Source of the DNA: Sphingomonas_Q fennica_A
GTDB taxonomy: Bacteria > Pseudomonadota > Alphaproteobacteria > Sphingomonadales > Sphingomonadaceae
Direction: 5' to 3'
Assembly (NCBI GenBank): GCA_036946415.1
Contig: JAQIJD010000001.1
Coordinates: 124,001-188,000 of the forward strand
Length of the DNA: 64,000 nt
Shown here piece by piece: positions 16,897 to 25,413 of the stretch (positions are counted from its first letter, which is position 1; every line of letters starts with the position of its first letter). Made by a program: the position numbers and the translations under genes. The notes beneath the pieces were generated by a model. It did not search any database and was not told the origin of the DNA. It saw only the letters and a list, made by a program, of their open reading frames with translations.

Positions 16897-18051
16897 ATGC
16901 GTCTCGCCCCTGATGCACGTCTGCCTCCGCTTCCCTCGCGATCGATGAGCGCCGCGACCGTCAGCGAGGATCGCGATGGCGACGCGCGGGTCGTGCGCTT
17001 CGCCGGCACGATGACGCTGGCGCGGCTGGGCGATGTGCCCGCCGCCCTCGCCCGGATCGCGCCGCGGCCCGACAGGATCGACCTGTCCGGCGTCAAGCGG
17101 ATGGATACGGTGGGCGCGTGGCTGGTCCACCGCCTCGCACGCGACGGCGACGTGCCGGTGGACGGGGCCGACGAGGATGCCGGCCGGTTGCTGGCGCAGG
17201 TGGCGGCGGCGGACAAGCCGCTCCGTATCCGGCCGGATGCGACCCCCGCGATCGCGCGCGTGATCGGCCAGATCGGCACCGCCACCGTCCAGTCCGGCCG
17301 GACCCTCGCCGGCCTCGTCGGCTTCTTCGGCAGCACGCTGGTCGCCTGCTGGGATCTGATCCGCCATCCCCGCCGCTTCCGCGCCAATGCGGTGATCCGC
17401 CAGTTCGAGGTGGTCGGCATCGAGGCGCTGGCGATCATCGGGCTGATGAGCCTGCTGATCGGCGTCGTCATCGCCCAGCAGGGCGCGATCCAGCTTCGCC
17501 AGTTCGGTGCGGAAGTGTTCGCGATCAACCTGATCGGCCGCATCACGCTGCGCGAGCTGGGCGTGCTGATGACGGCGATCATGGTTGCCGGCCGGTCGGG
17601 CTCAGCCTTCGCCGCGCAGATCGGATCGATGCGCCTGGCCGAGGAGGTGGACGCGATGCGCACCATCGGCGTCGCGCCGATGGAAGCGTTGGTGGTGCCG
17701 CGCGTGCTCGCCACCGTCATCATGATGCCGCTGCTCGCCTTCTACGCCTCGATGATGGCGATGATCGGCGGCGGCATCTTCTCCTGGGTGTCGCTGGAAA
17801 TCCCGCCGATCACCTTCATCACTCGCGTGCGCGAGGTGGTCCCGATCACCGATCTGTGGATCGGCCTCATCAAGGCGCCGGTCTTCGGCCTCATCATCGC
17901 GATGGCCGGCTGTTTCCAGGGCATGCAGGTGGAGGGCAATGCCGAGCAGGTCGGCCTGCGCACCACCGCTGCGGTCGTCCAGTCGATCTTCCTCGTGATC
18001 GTCGTCAACGCCTTCTTCGCGGTGTTCTTCGCTTCGATCGGATGGATCTGA
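16897..18051 (+). CDS. mlaE: Mla-type lipid ABC transporter permease (STAS-MlaE)
   Basis: A 384-residue permease. Residues 17-110 look like a STAS domain (GTMTLARLGDVPAAL, DRIDLSGVKRMDTVGAWLVHRLA) and 120-384 are the MlaE/YrbE permease with five or six helices (ALAIIGLMSLLIGVVIAQQG, MVAGRSGSAFAAQIGSMRLAEEVDAM read as separate motifs). In E. coli the STAS protein is a separate subunit (MlaB); here it is fused. It acts in the inner membrane in phospholipid transport across the envelope. Starts at 16897 or 16945 are possible and neither has a strong ribosome site. Confidence 0.9.
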   Translation: MRLAPDARLPPLPSRSMSAATVSEDRDGDARVVRFAGTMTLARLGDVPAALARIAPRPDRIDLSGVKRMDTVGAWLVHRLARDGDVPVDGADEDAGRLLAQVAAADKPLRIRPDATPAIARVIGQIGTATVQSGRTLAGLVGFFGSTLVACWDLIRHPRRFRANAVIRQFEVVGIEALAIIGLMSLLIGVVIAQQGAIQLRQFGAEVFAINLIGRITLRELGVLMTAIMVAGRSGSAFAAQIGSMRLAEEVDAMRTIGVAPMEALVVPRVLATVIMMPLLAFYASMMAMIGGGIFSWVSLEIPPITFITRVREVVPITDLWIGLIKAPVFGLIIAMAGCFQGMQVEGNAEQVGLRTTAAVVQSIFLVIVVNAFFAVFFASIGWI

Positions 18052-18896
18052 TGGCGCGGGACGAAGCCGTGATCGAGGTCAAGGGCCTGCGCAACGCCTT
18101 CGGCGATCAGGTCGTCCACGACGATCTCGATCTCAGCGTCCGGCGCGGCGAGATATTGGGCGTGGTCGGCGGATCGGGCACCGGCAAGTCGGTGCTGATG
18201 CGGTCGATCATCGGCCTGCAAACGCCGGTGGCGGGCGAGGTCGAGGTGTTCGGCACGCCGATGATCGGCCGCGAGGATACCGAGGCGCAGGACGTGCGGC
18301 GGCGTTGGGGCGTGCTGTTCCAGGGCGGCGCACTGTTCTCCACGCTGACCGTGGCCGAGAATGTCGAGGTGCCGCTGCGCGAACATTACCGGTCGCTCGA
18401 TCAGGCGCTGCTCGACGAGATCGCCGGCTACAAGGTGGCGATGAGCGGGCTTCCGGCGGAGGCTGGGCCGAAATATCCGAGCGAGCTTTCGGGCGGGATG
18501 CGCAAGCGTGCCGGCCTCGCCCGCGCGCTCGCGCTCGACCCCGAGCTGCTGTTCCTCGACGAACCGACCGCGGGCCTCGACCCGATCGGCGCCGCCGCCT
18601 TCGACGATCTGATCGCCTCGCTGCGGGACACGCTGGGCCTGACGGTGTTCCTCATCACCCATGATCTCGATACGCTCTACGCCATCTGCGACCGTGTCGC
18701 GGTGCTGGCCGACAAGCGCGTGATCGCGATCGGAACGATCCCGGAATTGTTGGCGTTGGACCATCCCTGGATCCAGGAATATTTCAACGGCCCGCGCGGC
18801 CGCGAGGCGGCGGATGCCGCAGAGCGGGAGCAGGCGGCGGAGCGCGACCGGCCGGTCGATCTGGCCAAGGCGAACGAGGGGCAAGGCGAAGGCTGA
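18051..18896 (+). CDS. mlaF: Mla-type lipid ABC transporter ATPase
   Basis: A 281-residue ABC ATPase: Walker A GGSGTGKS (about residues 40-47), Q-loop LFQGGALF, signature LSGGMRKRAG, Walker B LLFLDEPTAGLDP and switch histidine LITHDLDT. The wording of the signature and the FQGGALFSTLTV segment are typical of MlaF. The ATG at 18051 overlaps the mlaE stop by one base; an in-frame ATG three codons earlier is possible. The acidic C-terminal tail (from about residue 250) is longer than in E. coli MlaF. Confidence 0.92.
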   Translation: MARDEAVIEVKGLRNAFGDQVVHDDLDLSVRRGEILGVVGGSGTGKSVLMRSIIGLQTPVAGEVEVFGTPMIGREDTEAQDVRRRWGVLFQGGALFSTLTVAENVEVPLREHYRSLDQALLDEIAGYKVAMSGLPAEAGPKYPSELSGGMRKRAGLARALALDPELLFLDEPTAGLDPIGAAAFDDLIASLRDTLGLTVFLITHDLDTLYAICDRVAVLADKRVIAIGTIPELLALDHPWIQEYFNGPRGREAADAAEREQAAERDRPVDLAKANEGQGEG

Positions 18897-19843
18897 TGGA
18901 AAACCGCTCGAACCACGTCCTCGTCGGCAGCGTCGTCCTCGGACTGCTGATCGCCACCTGCGTGTTCATCGTCTGGCTGGCGGGCTTCAACGGCGCGTCC
19001 GACAAGCCGTTCGACATATTGTTCAAGAGCTCGGTCGACGGCCTCGCCAAGGGATCGATGGTCAATTATTCGGGCGTGCCGGTCGGCAAGGTCGAACAGA
19101 TCGCGCTCGTGCCTAACCAGCCCGACGTGGTGCGCGTGCGCATCCTGGTGAAGGAGGAAAGCCCGATCCTGGAGGGCACCACCGCCACCATCGCCGGCGT
19201 CGGCTTCACCGGCGTCAGCCAGATCAATCTCGACAATGCCCGCCCCGGCGCGCCGGCGATCGAGGCGCCCGGACCGTTCGGCGCGCCGCTGATCCCGCCC
19301 AAGGCGGGCGGGCTGGGCGCGATCCTGAACAACGCGCCGCAATTGCTCGACCGGCTGACCGAACTGACCGAGCGGCTGACCGCGACGCTCTCGCCCGCGA
19401 ACCAGCAGTCGATCGAGGGCATATTGAAAAACGTCAGCCGCCTGTCGGGCGCGCTCGCCGATCGCGGTCCCGAGATCGCCGACACGCTGGCGCAGACCCG
19501 CCTCGCGGTCCAGCAGGCCGGTGCCGCCGCCGAGCAGATCGGCGCGCTGGCGGCGACCACCAACGGCGTGATGCAGCGCGATCTTGGGCCCACGCTCGCC
19601 AACCTCAACAAGGCGGTCGCCTCCGCCGAACACAGCATGGCGACGCTCGACAGCGCGATCACCGATGCGCGGCCCGGCCTCAAGACCTTCTCGACGCGCA
19701 CCGTGCCCGAAGCCAACGAGCTGATCCGCAACCTGAACGAGATGGCCGAGGCGCTGACCCATGTCGCCGGCCGGCTCGATCGCGGCGGCGCCAGCGCCAT
19801 CATCGGCGGCTCGACGCTGCCCGACTACAAGCCCGGAAGGTGA
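18896..19843 (+). CDS. mlaD: MCE domain protein, MlaD-like substrate-binding subunit
   Basis: A 315-residue protein with one N-terminal membrane anchor (VLVGSVVLGLLIATCVFIVWL), one MCE domain (about residues 38-115: FDILFKSSVDGLAKGSMVNYSGVPVGKV, read in two parts) and a long helical C-terminal region with heptad-like repeats. MCE proteins form hexameric rings that carry lipids between membranes. It starts one base inside the mlaF stop. Longer than E. coli MlaD (about 180 aa), as is common in alphaproteobacteria. Confidence 0.92.
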   Translation: MENRSNHVLVGSVVLGLLIATCVFIVWLAGFNGASDKPFDILFKSSVDGLAKGSMVNYSGVPVGKVEQIALVPNQPDVVRVRILVKEESPILEGTTATIAGVGFTGVSQINLDNARPGAPAIEAPGPFGAPLIPPKAGGLGAILNNAPQLLDRLTELTERLTATLSPANQQSIEGILKNVSRLSGALADRGPEIADTLAQTRLAVQQAGAAAEQIGALAATTNGVMQRDLGPTLANLNKAVASAEHSMATLDSAITDARPGLKTFSTRTVPEANELIRNLNEMAEALTHVAGRLDRGGASAIIGGSTLPDYKPGR

Positions 19844-19848
19844 AGACC

Positions 19849-20448
19849 ATGGCCCGCCTGCCCGCATCCGCCCTCGCCGTGGCGCTCGCTTTCCCCGCTC
19901 TGCTCGGCGGCTGCGTCAGCTTCGGCCCCAAGCCCCCGCCCAGCCTGATGACCCTGTCGGCGGCATCCCCCGTCGCCGCCGGCACCATCGCGACCGCGAC
20001 TGACAAGACGGCAGTCGCCATCGTCGTGCCCGCCGTGCCGCAGGCGCTGGCGACGCAGCGCGTGGCGGTGATGAGCGGGGCCAATGCCGTCGCCTACCTG
20101 AAGGACGGATTGTGGGTGGAAGCCCCCAACCGCCTGTTCCGCGACGTGGTGGCCGAAACGGTGCAGGCGCGCACAGGCCGCCTCGTCCCCGATCCGCGCA
20201 CCCCCGGCCTCTCGCCCGACACGCGGGTGACGGGGCGGCTCGAGGCGTTCGGGCTGGACGCCGCCGCCAACGCCGTCGTCGTGCGCTACGATGCCTTGCT
20301 GTCGCGGTCCGGCGTGGATCAGGTGACGGAGCGGCGGTTCGAGGCGCGCGTGCCCGTTTCCTCGCACATGCCGCAGCCGGTGGCGGCGGCGCTGGCGCAG
20401 GCGGCCAATCAGGTGGCGGTCGAGGTCGCGGACTGGGTCGGGCGGTAG
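19849..20448 (+). CDS. ABC-type transport auxiliary lipoprotein (PqiC/DUF330-like)
   Basis: A 199-residue lipoprotein with signal peptide and lipobox ALLGGC (Cys at about 22), followed by an ABC_trans_aux-like domain (LAVQRVAVM-like strand LATQRVAVMSG, AYLKDGLWVEAPNRLFRDVVAETVQAR). Such lipoproteins cap MCE systems on the outer-membrane side, the position held by MlaA/MlaC or PqiC elsewhere. The ATG at 19849 has GGAAGG eight bases upstream; a GTG at 19840 overlapping mlaD is the alternative. It closes the four-gene operon, in which no MlaC is encoded. Confidence 0.82.
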   Translation: MARLPASALAVALAFPALLGGCVSFGPKPPPSLMTLSAASPVAAGTIATATDKTAVAIVVPAVPQALATQRVAVMSGANAVAYLKDGLWVEAPNRLFRDVVAETVQARTGRLVPDPRTPGLSPDTRVTGRLEAFGLDAAANAVVVRYDALLSRSGVDQVTERRFEARVPVSSHMPQPVAAALAQAANQVAVEVADWVGR

Positions 20449-20602
20449 CGGCGGCGGCTGGGGCGGGCGGCGGCGGGACGCGCGCCGGCGTCCGGAGACC
20501 CGGTAGCGGAGCATCGACGATGCGGCTCCCTCGTCCCGGCCAAGCTTGACCCGCGCTGCCCCGCCAAGGAATTTGTCGTGCGGCGCGATTGTACCGTGCG
20601 GC

Positions 20603-20630
20603 GTCTCGACTTCGCTCGACGCGAACGGGG
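20603..20630. repeat. REP-like repeat (CTCGACTTCGCTCG family)
   Basis: Contains CTCGACTTCGCTCG then GCGAACGG, the forward orientation of the family. It pairs in inverted orientation with the copy at 20698-20729. Confidence 0.65.
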
Positions 20631-20697
20631 TGGGCACAACCGAACCTGTAGGGTTTTCGCGTCCCTTCGTACCCCGTCAAACCGCGATGGGCACCTG

Positions 20698-20729
20698 CCT
20701 CCGTTCGCCCCGAGCGAAGTCGAGGGGTA
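20698..20729. repeat. REP-like repeat (CTCGACTTCGCTCG family), reverse orientation
   Basis: Reads CCTCCGTTCG then CCCGAGCGAAGTCGAGG, the reverse complement of the family consensus. Confidence 0.7.
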
Positions 20730-20773
20730 TGCGGGGCAGATGTCGCGCGCGGCGCCCCGCCTTCCGGCCGTGG

Positions 20774-23377
20774 TCAGGCGAGGCTTTTCGTCACCTGCTC
20801 GCACACGTCGCGCGACAGGCCGGGTTGCGCCAGGATGCGTTCGAGTTCGGCGCGCATCAAGGCGGCGCGGCCGGCCTCGAAGCGGCGCCAGCGGCCGAGC
20901 GGGGGGACAAGACGGGCGGCCGCCTGCGGGTTGAGGCGATCGACCTCAAGCAGCATGTCGCCGACGAAGCGGTAGCCGGCGCCGTCCGCGCCGTTGAAGG
21001 CGCGCTGGTTGATCGCGAAGGCGCCGACGAGCGCGCGCAGCCGGTTGGGGTTGGCGATCGTGAAATCGGGGTGGCCGGCCAGCCGGCGCACCGCCTCCGC
21101 CGTATCGGGCCGGGTCGACAGCGCCTGCGTGCTGAACCATTTGTCCAGCACCAGCGGATCGGTGCGGTAGCGATCGTAGAAGGCAGCGAGCGCGCGTTCC
21201 CGCTCGGGCGTGTCGCCGTTGGCCAGCACGCCCAGCGCGCCCTGCCGGTCGGTCATGTTGTCGGCCTCGGCGAACTGCGCCCAGGCCAGCGCCGCGGCAT
21301 CGGGCGCGCCGCCTGCGGTCAGATAGCCGAGCGCGATCGTGCGCAGCCGCCGCGCGCCCTTGGCGGCGGGGGTATAGGCATAGGCCTCGGCCCCCGCCCC
21401 GGCATAGGCGCCGGCCCAGTCCTTGAGCAGCGCGGCGCCGATCTCCCGCCGCAGCGCCTCGCGCGCGGTGGCGATCGTGTCGGGATCGACGACGAGCAGC
21501 TGGTCGCCGACGAACGCTTCGGACGGCAGCAGCACCGCCTCGGCGATATAGGCCTGATCGAGCGCGGGATCGGCGAGCGTCTGCGCCACCGCCTCGATCA
21601 CCGGGGCATGATCGGCACGGCCGGTCGTCACCGCCGTCACCAGCGTGTCGAGCATCAGCTGCTGCATCGCCTCGTAGCGGGCGAAGGGATCGTCGTCGTG
21701 CGCCGACAGGAAGGCGAGGTCGGCGGCGTCGCGGTTGCTTTCGATCAGCACGGGGGCGGAAAAGCCGCGGTTGATCGACAGCACCGGCCGTTCGGACACG
21801 CCTTCGAACAGCAGCTCGGCGGACGCCTCGTCCAGCACCACCAGTCGCTCGGGCGCGACGGGCTTGCCGCCGGGATCGCCCAGCAGGGCGAGGCGCAGCG
21901 GGATCGGCATCGGCTGCTTGGTCGGCTGGCCGGGTGTCGTCGGCACGGTCTGCGCGAGGTGGAGGCGCGCGCGGCCGCCGGGTGCGTCCCAGTCTAGCTT
22001 CGCGGTGATGCGCGGCGTGCCGGCCTGCGCATACCAGAGGCGGAAGCCGGCAAGGTCCGCCCCGGTCGCATCCTCCATCGCCACCACGAAATCCTCGCAG
22101 GTGGCGGCGGTGCCGTCGTGCCGGTCGAAATAGAGGTCGGTGCCGCGGCGGAACCGGTCCGGCCCCAGCATCGTCAGCAGCATGCGCACCACCTCGGCGC
22201 CCTTGTTGTAGACGGTGGAGGTGTAGAAGTTGCTGATCTCGATATAGGATTCCGGCCGGATCGGGTGGGCGAGGGGGCCTGCATCCTCCTGGAACTGGGT
22301 GGCGCGCAGCATCCGCACATCCTCGATCCGCTTGACCGCGGGCGAGCCCTGATCGGCCGAATATTGCTGGTCGCGCAGCACCGTGAAGCCTTCCTTCAGC
22401 GACAGCTGGAACCAGTCCCGGCACGTCACGCGGTTGCCCGACCAATTGTGGAAATATTCGTGCGCGACGACGCCGGCGACGGCATCGAAATCATTGTCGG
22501 TCGCGGTATCGGGGTCGGCCAGGATGTAGCGCGAGTTGAAGATGTTGAGGCCCTTGTTCTCCATCGCGCCGAAGTTGAAATCGGCCACCGCCACGATGTT
22601 GAAGATGGCAAGGTCGTATTCGCGGCCGTAGACGCGTTCGTCCCACGCCATCGACGTCTTGAGCGCGTCCATCGCATGGCCCGTCTTGGGCAGGTCCGGC
22701 TCGGCGACCCAAATGGCGAGATCGACGGGGCGGCCGCTGCGGGTGACGAACGTATCGCGATTGGGGGAGAGATCGCCCGCCACCAGCGCGAAGAGGTAGC
22801 AGGGCTTGCGGAAGGGATCGGACCAGGCCGCCCAGTGGCGCCCGCCGTCGAGTGCGCCGTTCCCCACCGGATCGCCATTGGCGAGGAGGATCGGGAAGCG
22901 TTCGGCATCCGCCTCCATGCGGACGTGGTAGCGGGTCAGCACGTCGGGCCGGTCGGGGAAGAAGGTGATGCGGCGGAAGCCCTCCGCCTCGCATTGCGTG
23001 CAGAGCAGGCCGCCCGAGGCATAGAGGCCCATCAGCTGCGAATTGGCCTCCGGCACCAGATCGACCACGGTTTCAATCACATGCGCGTCGCCCGGCAGAT
23101 CGATGACGAGCGCCGGCCCGTCCATCCGCCACGCATCGGCTTGCGAAGCGTCGTCGATAAGGACCGCTACGGGGACGATGCCGTCCCCGTCGAGGCGGAG
23201 CGGGCGATCGTGCGCGCCGTTGCGTTCCACCGTCAGCCGCGCCGTCACCCGCGTGGCGGCGGGATCGAGGACGAAGTCGAGCGCGATCTCTGGCACCAGC
23301 CAGTCGGGCGTGCGATAATCGGCGCGGTGGATGGCGGCGGGCGTGGCGGCGACGGGGGTGGCGAGGGCATCGAGCAT
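20774..23377 (-). CDS. pepN: Aminopeptidase N (M1 family)
   Basis: An 867-residue zinc metallopeptidase, close in length to E. coli PepN (870). The substrate-recognition motif GAMEN is at 270-274 and the zinc motif HEYFH at 306-310, with the third ligand Glu329 in LKEGF, giving the HExxH-18x-E arrangement. It removes N-terminal residues from peptides in the cytoplasm. The C-terminal domains show the usual Ala-rich helical repeats. Monocistronic; its promoter side faces the repeat-rich gap before the epimerase gene. Confidence 0.95.
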   Translation of the reverse strand: MLDALATPVAATPAAIHRADYRTPDWLVPEIALDFVLDPAATRVTARLTVERNGAHDRPLRLDGDGIVPVAVLIDDASQADAWRMDGPALVIDLPGDAHVIETVVDLVPEANSQLMGLYASGGLLCTQCEAEGFRRITFFPDRPDVLTRYHVRMEADAERFPILLANGDPVGNGALDGGRHWAAWSDPFRKPCYLFALVAGDLSPNRDTFVTRSGRPVDLAIWVAEPDLPKTGHAMDALKTSMAWDERVYGREYDLAIFNIVAVADFNFGAMENKGLNIFNSRYILADPDTATDNDFDAVAGVVAHEYFHNWSGNRVTCRDWFQLSLKEGFTVLRDQQYSADQGSPAVKRIEDVRMLRATQFQEDAGPLAHPIRPESYIEISNFYTSTVYNKGAEVVRMLLTMLGPDRFRRGTDLYFDRHDGTAATCEDFVVAMEDATGADLAGFRLWYAQAGTPRITAKLDWDAPGGRARLHLAQTVPTTPGQPTKQPMPIPLRLALLGDPGGKPVAPERLVVLDEASAELLFEGVSERPVLSINRGFSAPVLIESNRDAADLAFLSAHDDDPFARYEAMQQLMLDTLVTAVTTGRADHAPVIEAVAQTLADPALDQAYIAEAVLLPSEAFVGDQLLVVDPDTIATAREALRREIGAALLKDWAGAYAGAGAEAYAYTPAAKGARRLRTIALGYLTAGGAPDAAALAWAQFAEADNMTDRQGALGVLANGDTPERERALAAFYDRYRTDPLVLDKWFSTQALSTRPDTAEAVRRLAGHPDFTIANPNRLRALVGAFAINQRAFNGADGAGYRFVGDMLLEVDRLNPQAAARLVPPLGRWRRFEAGRAALMRAELERILAQPGLSRDVCEQVTKSLA

Positions 23378-23746
23378 GGCCCCCGCATATCGCGTTCCGG
23401 GTTGGTCGTCATGGGGATGTCCACGTGGGGGAGAAGAAGTTTGGTTCGCGCGGAGGCGCGGAGACGCGGAGGGGGTGTGGGCGGGGCGGGGTCCCGGACG
23501 GCCGTCGGCGTGCAGCTTGCGAAAACGTCCGGCGTGAGATGCGGCTGCGCCGCGGGGGAGGCAGGGTGTATCCTTGCCAACTATCCCCCCTCCGTTCGGA
23601 CCGAGCGAAGTCGAGGTCTATGCGGTACGCCCGCCGTAGAAACCGCGCGTGGCCCTCGACTTCGCTCGGGCCGAACGGAGGTCGGGGGGGGGGGGGCGGA
23701 GGGATGGGGTTTTCGGATGGGGGGCGGCGCCGCTAGGGTGGCGGTC
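23378..23746. other. Divergent intergenic region with inverted repeat pair and G13 tract
   Basis: Holds the promoters of the divergent pepN and epimerase genes, a facing pair of REP-like repeats (23585-23681) and an uninterrupted run of 13 G at 23684-23696, about 50 bases before the epimerase ATG. A GC-rich direct-repeat-like segment lies near 23450-23480. No gene is seen. Confidence 0.6.
23585..23681. repeat. Facing pair of REP-like repeats (BIME-like)
   Basis: CCTCCGTTCGGACCGAGCGA and following bases at 23585-23616 and its near-perfect reverse complement at 23654-23681 flank a 37-base spacer. A transcript through it could form a long hairpin. Confidence 0.75.
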
Positions 23747-24577
23747 ATGCCCTCGCTCCTCGTCTTCGGCCCTGGCTACACCGCCTCGCGCATCGCCGCG
23801 GCTCTGCCCGGGTGGCGGATCGAGACGGTCGGCCGTCGCGGCATGGCCGACAGCGCCGCCGTCGCCACGGCGATCGGGCGGGCGACACATATTCTCTCGT
23901 CCGTGCCGCCGGAGGGGGAGGGCGATCCCGTGCTGCGGCTGCACGGCGCGGCGCTGGCGGCCGCCCCGGCGGGGTGGATCGGCTACCTTTCCTCGACCGG
24001 CGTCTATGGCGATGCCGGCGGCGGCTGGGTGGACGAGGCGGCGCCGCTCAACGGGCGGCGCGGGCCGCGCGTGGCCGCCGATCTGGCGTGGCAGGCGCTG
24101 CACCCCGCGGTCCGCGTCTTCCGCCTGCCCGGCATCTACGGCCCCGGCCGATCGATGCTGGAGCGGGTGGCCGAGGGCAAGGCGCACCGTATCGACCTGC
24201 CCGGACAGGTGTTCAGCCGCATCCACGTCGACGACATCGTCGGCGGCGTGCGCGCTTCCATCGCGTGCGGGCCGGCAGGCGTCTACAATCTCGCCGACGA
24301 CCGGCCGGCGCACCAGAACGACGTGGTGGCCGAAGCCTGTCGCCTGACCGGCCGCCCGCTGCCGCCGCTGCAATCTCTGGACGAGGCCGGCCTCAGCCCG
24401 ATGGCGCGGGCTTTCTATGCCGAGAACCGGCGGGTGGCGGCGGGCAAGGCGCGGCGGCTGCTCGGCTGGCGGCCGCTTCATGCCGATTATCGTGCCGGGC
24501 TGCGCGCCCTCAGCGCGAACAGCAGCCCGGCGAAGACCAGCACCGCCCCGGTCACGCTCGTCGCCGACCAGCGATAG
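23747..24577 (+). CDS. NAD(P)-dependent epimerase/dehydratase-like SDR (YeeZ-like)
   Basis: A 276-residue protein of the atypical short-chain dehydrogenase group. The N-terminus LLVFGPGYTASRIA has the glycine-rich nucleotide-binding pattern; GYLSSTGVYGDAGG holds the Ser and the Tyr of the active site, followed by VFRLPGIYGPGRS and FSRIHVDDIV. It resembles E. coli YeeZ. The ATG at 23747 begins MPSLLVFGPG; much longer upstream frames are shadows of pepN. Its last 30 codons overlap the 3' end of the convergent exporter gene. Confidence 0.82.
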   Translation: MPSLLVFGPGYTASRIAAALPGWRIETVGRRGMADSAAVATAIGRATHILSSVPPEGEGDPVLRLHGAALAAAPAGWIGYLSSTGVYGDAGGGWVDEAAPLNGRRGPRVAADLAWQALHPAVRVFRLPGIYGPGRSMLERVAEGKAHRIDLPGQVFSRIHVDDIVGGVRASIACGPAGVYNLADDRPAHQNDVVAEACRLTGRPLPPLQSLDEAGLSPMARAFYAENRRVAAGKARRLLGWRPLHADYRAGLRALSANSSPAKTSTAPVTLVADQR

Positions 24578-25413
24578 CCTTCCCAGACGGTGGAGATGGC
24601 CATGGCGATTATCGGGATCAGCACGCTGGAATAGGCCGCGCGCGCCGCGCCGATCGCGCGGATGACGACATAATAAAGCGGAAAGGCGAGCGCGGAGGCG
24701 ATCAGGCCGAGATAGAGCAGCCCCGCGACATAGGCGGGCGACGGATCGAACCGCGGCGGCCCCGCCGTGCCCCACGCCGCGGCGGCCGAGATCGCCGCGC
24801 CGACCAGCATCGCCCAGCCCACCATCACCGCCAGCGGCACCTTCGCCAGCGCCGGCCGCGCCTGGAGGACGTTGCCGATCGAGGCGACCAGCACCGCCGC
24901 CAGCGCCAGCGCGATGCCGGTGACGACGCCCGGCGCCGCCCCGCCCGCCGCCCCCCATTCATGCGCGAACAGGAAGCCGAGGCCGACCAGCGCCACCGCC
25001 GATCCGCCGAGGAACGGCCGCGACAGCCGCTGGCCGAGGAAGAGGCGGCCGAGGATAGCATTGGGCACCACCAGCAGCGCGAACACCATCGCGACGATGC
25101 CCGAGGTGACATGGACCTCGGCACGATAGACGAACCAGTAATTGGCGAAGAACTGCATCGCCCCCACCGCCAGCACCGGGCCGGTCGCGGCGTGTGGCAG
25201 CGACAGCGGCTGGCGTGTCGCCGCCGCCCAGCCGAGCATGGCGAGGCCGGCGATCCCGAAGCGGTAGCAGATCGACCAGTCGGGCGGGACGATGCCCAAC
25301 TGCGTGCGGATGACGATCCACGTCGATCCCCAGATCACGGTCGGGATCGCGAAGGCCAGCATCATCCGCCGCCGGAGCGCGGGCGACAAAGGGGCGGCGG
25401 TTCCGGCGCTCAT
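24487..25413 (-). CDS. EamA/DMT family exporter
   Basis: A 308-residue membrane protein with ten predicted helices in two EamA repeats (first from AFAIPTVIWGSTWIVIRTQ, second from ALAAVLVASIGNVLQAR). The sequence IWGSTWIVIR is the typical start of RhaT/PecM-type exporters. The ATG at 25413 overlaps the ltaE stop as ATGA, so it is co-translated with threonine aldolase; export of an amino acid or metabolite is plausible but unproven. It overlaps the epimerase 3' end by 91 bases. Confidence 0.88.
   Translation of the reverse strand: MSAGTAAPLSPALRRRMMLAFAIPTVIWGSTWIVIRTQLGIVPPDWSICYRFGIAGLAMLGWAAATRQPLSLPHAATGPVLAVGAMQFFANYWFVYRAEVHVTSGIVAMVFALLVVPNAILGRLFLGQRLSRPFLGGSAVALVGLGFLFAHEWGAAGGAAPGVVTGIALALAAVLVASIGNVLQARPALAKVPLAVMVGWAMLVGAAISAAAAWGTAGPPRFDPSPAYVAGLLYLGLIASALAFPLYYVVIRAIGAARAAYSSVLIPIIAMAISTVWEGYRWSATSVTGAVLVFAGLLFALRARSPAR

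Larger units (their letters stand above)
20449..20773. other. Intergenic region with two CTCGACTTCGC-type repeats
   Basis: The stretch separates the convergent mla operon and pepN and holds two copies of the dispersed repeat in opposite orientation (20603-20630 and 20698-20729). Nothing in it looks like a gene. Confidence 0.6.

Noticed and set aside
22118..23746. Long plus-strand frame leading into the epimerase
   Set aside because: It is antisense to pepN; the epimerase core starts at 23747.
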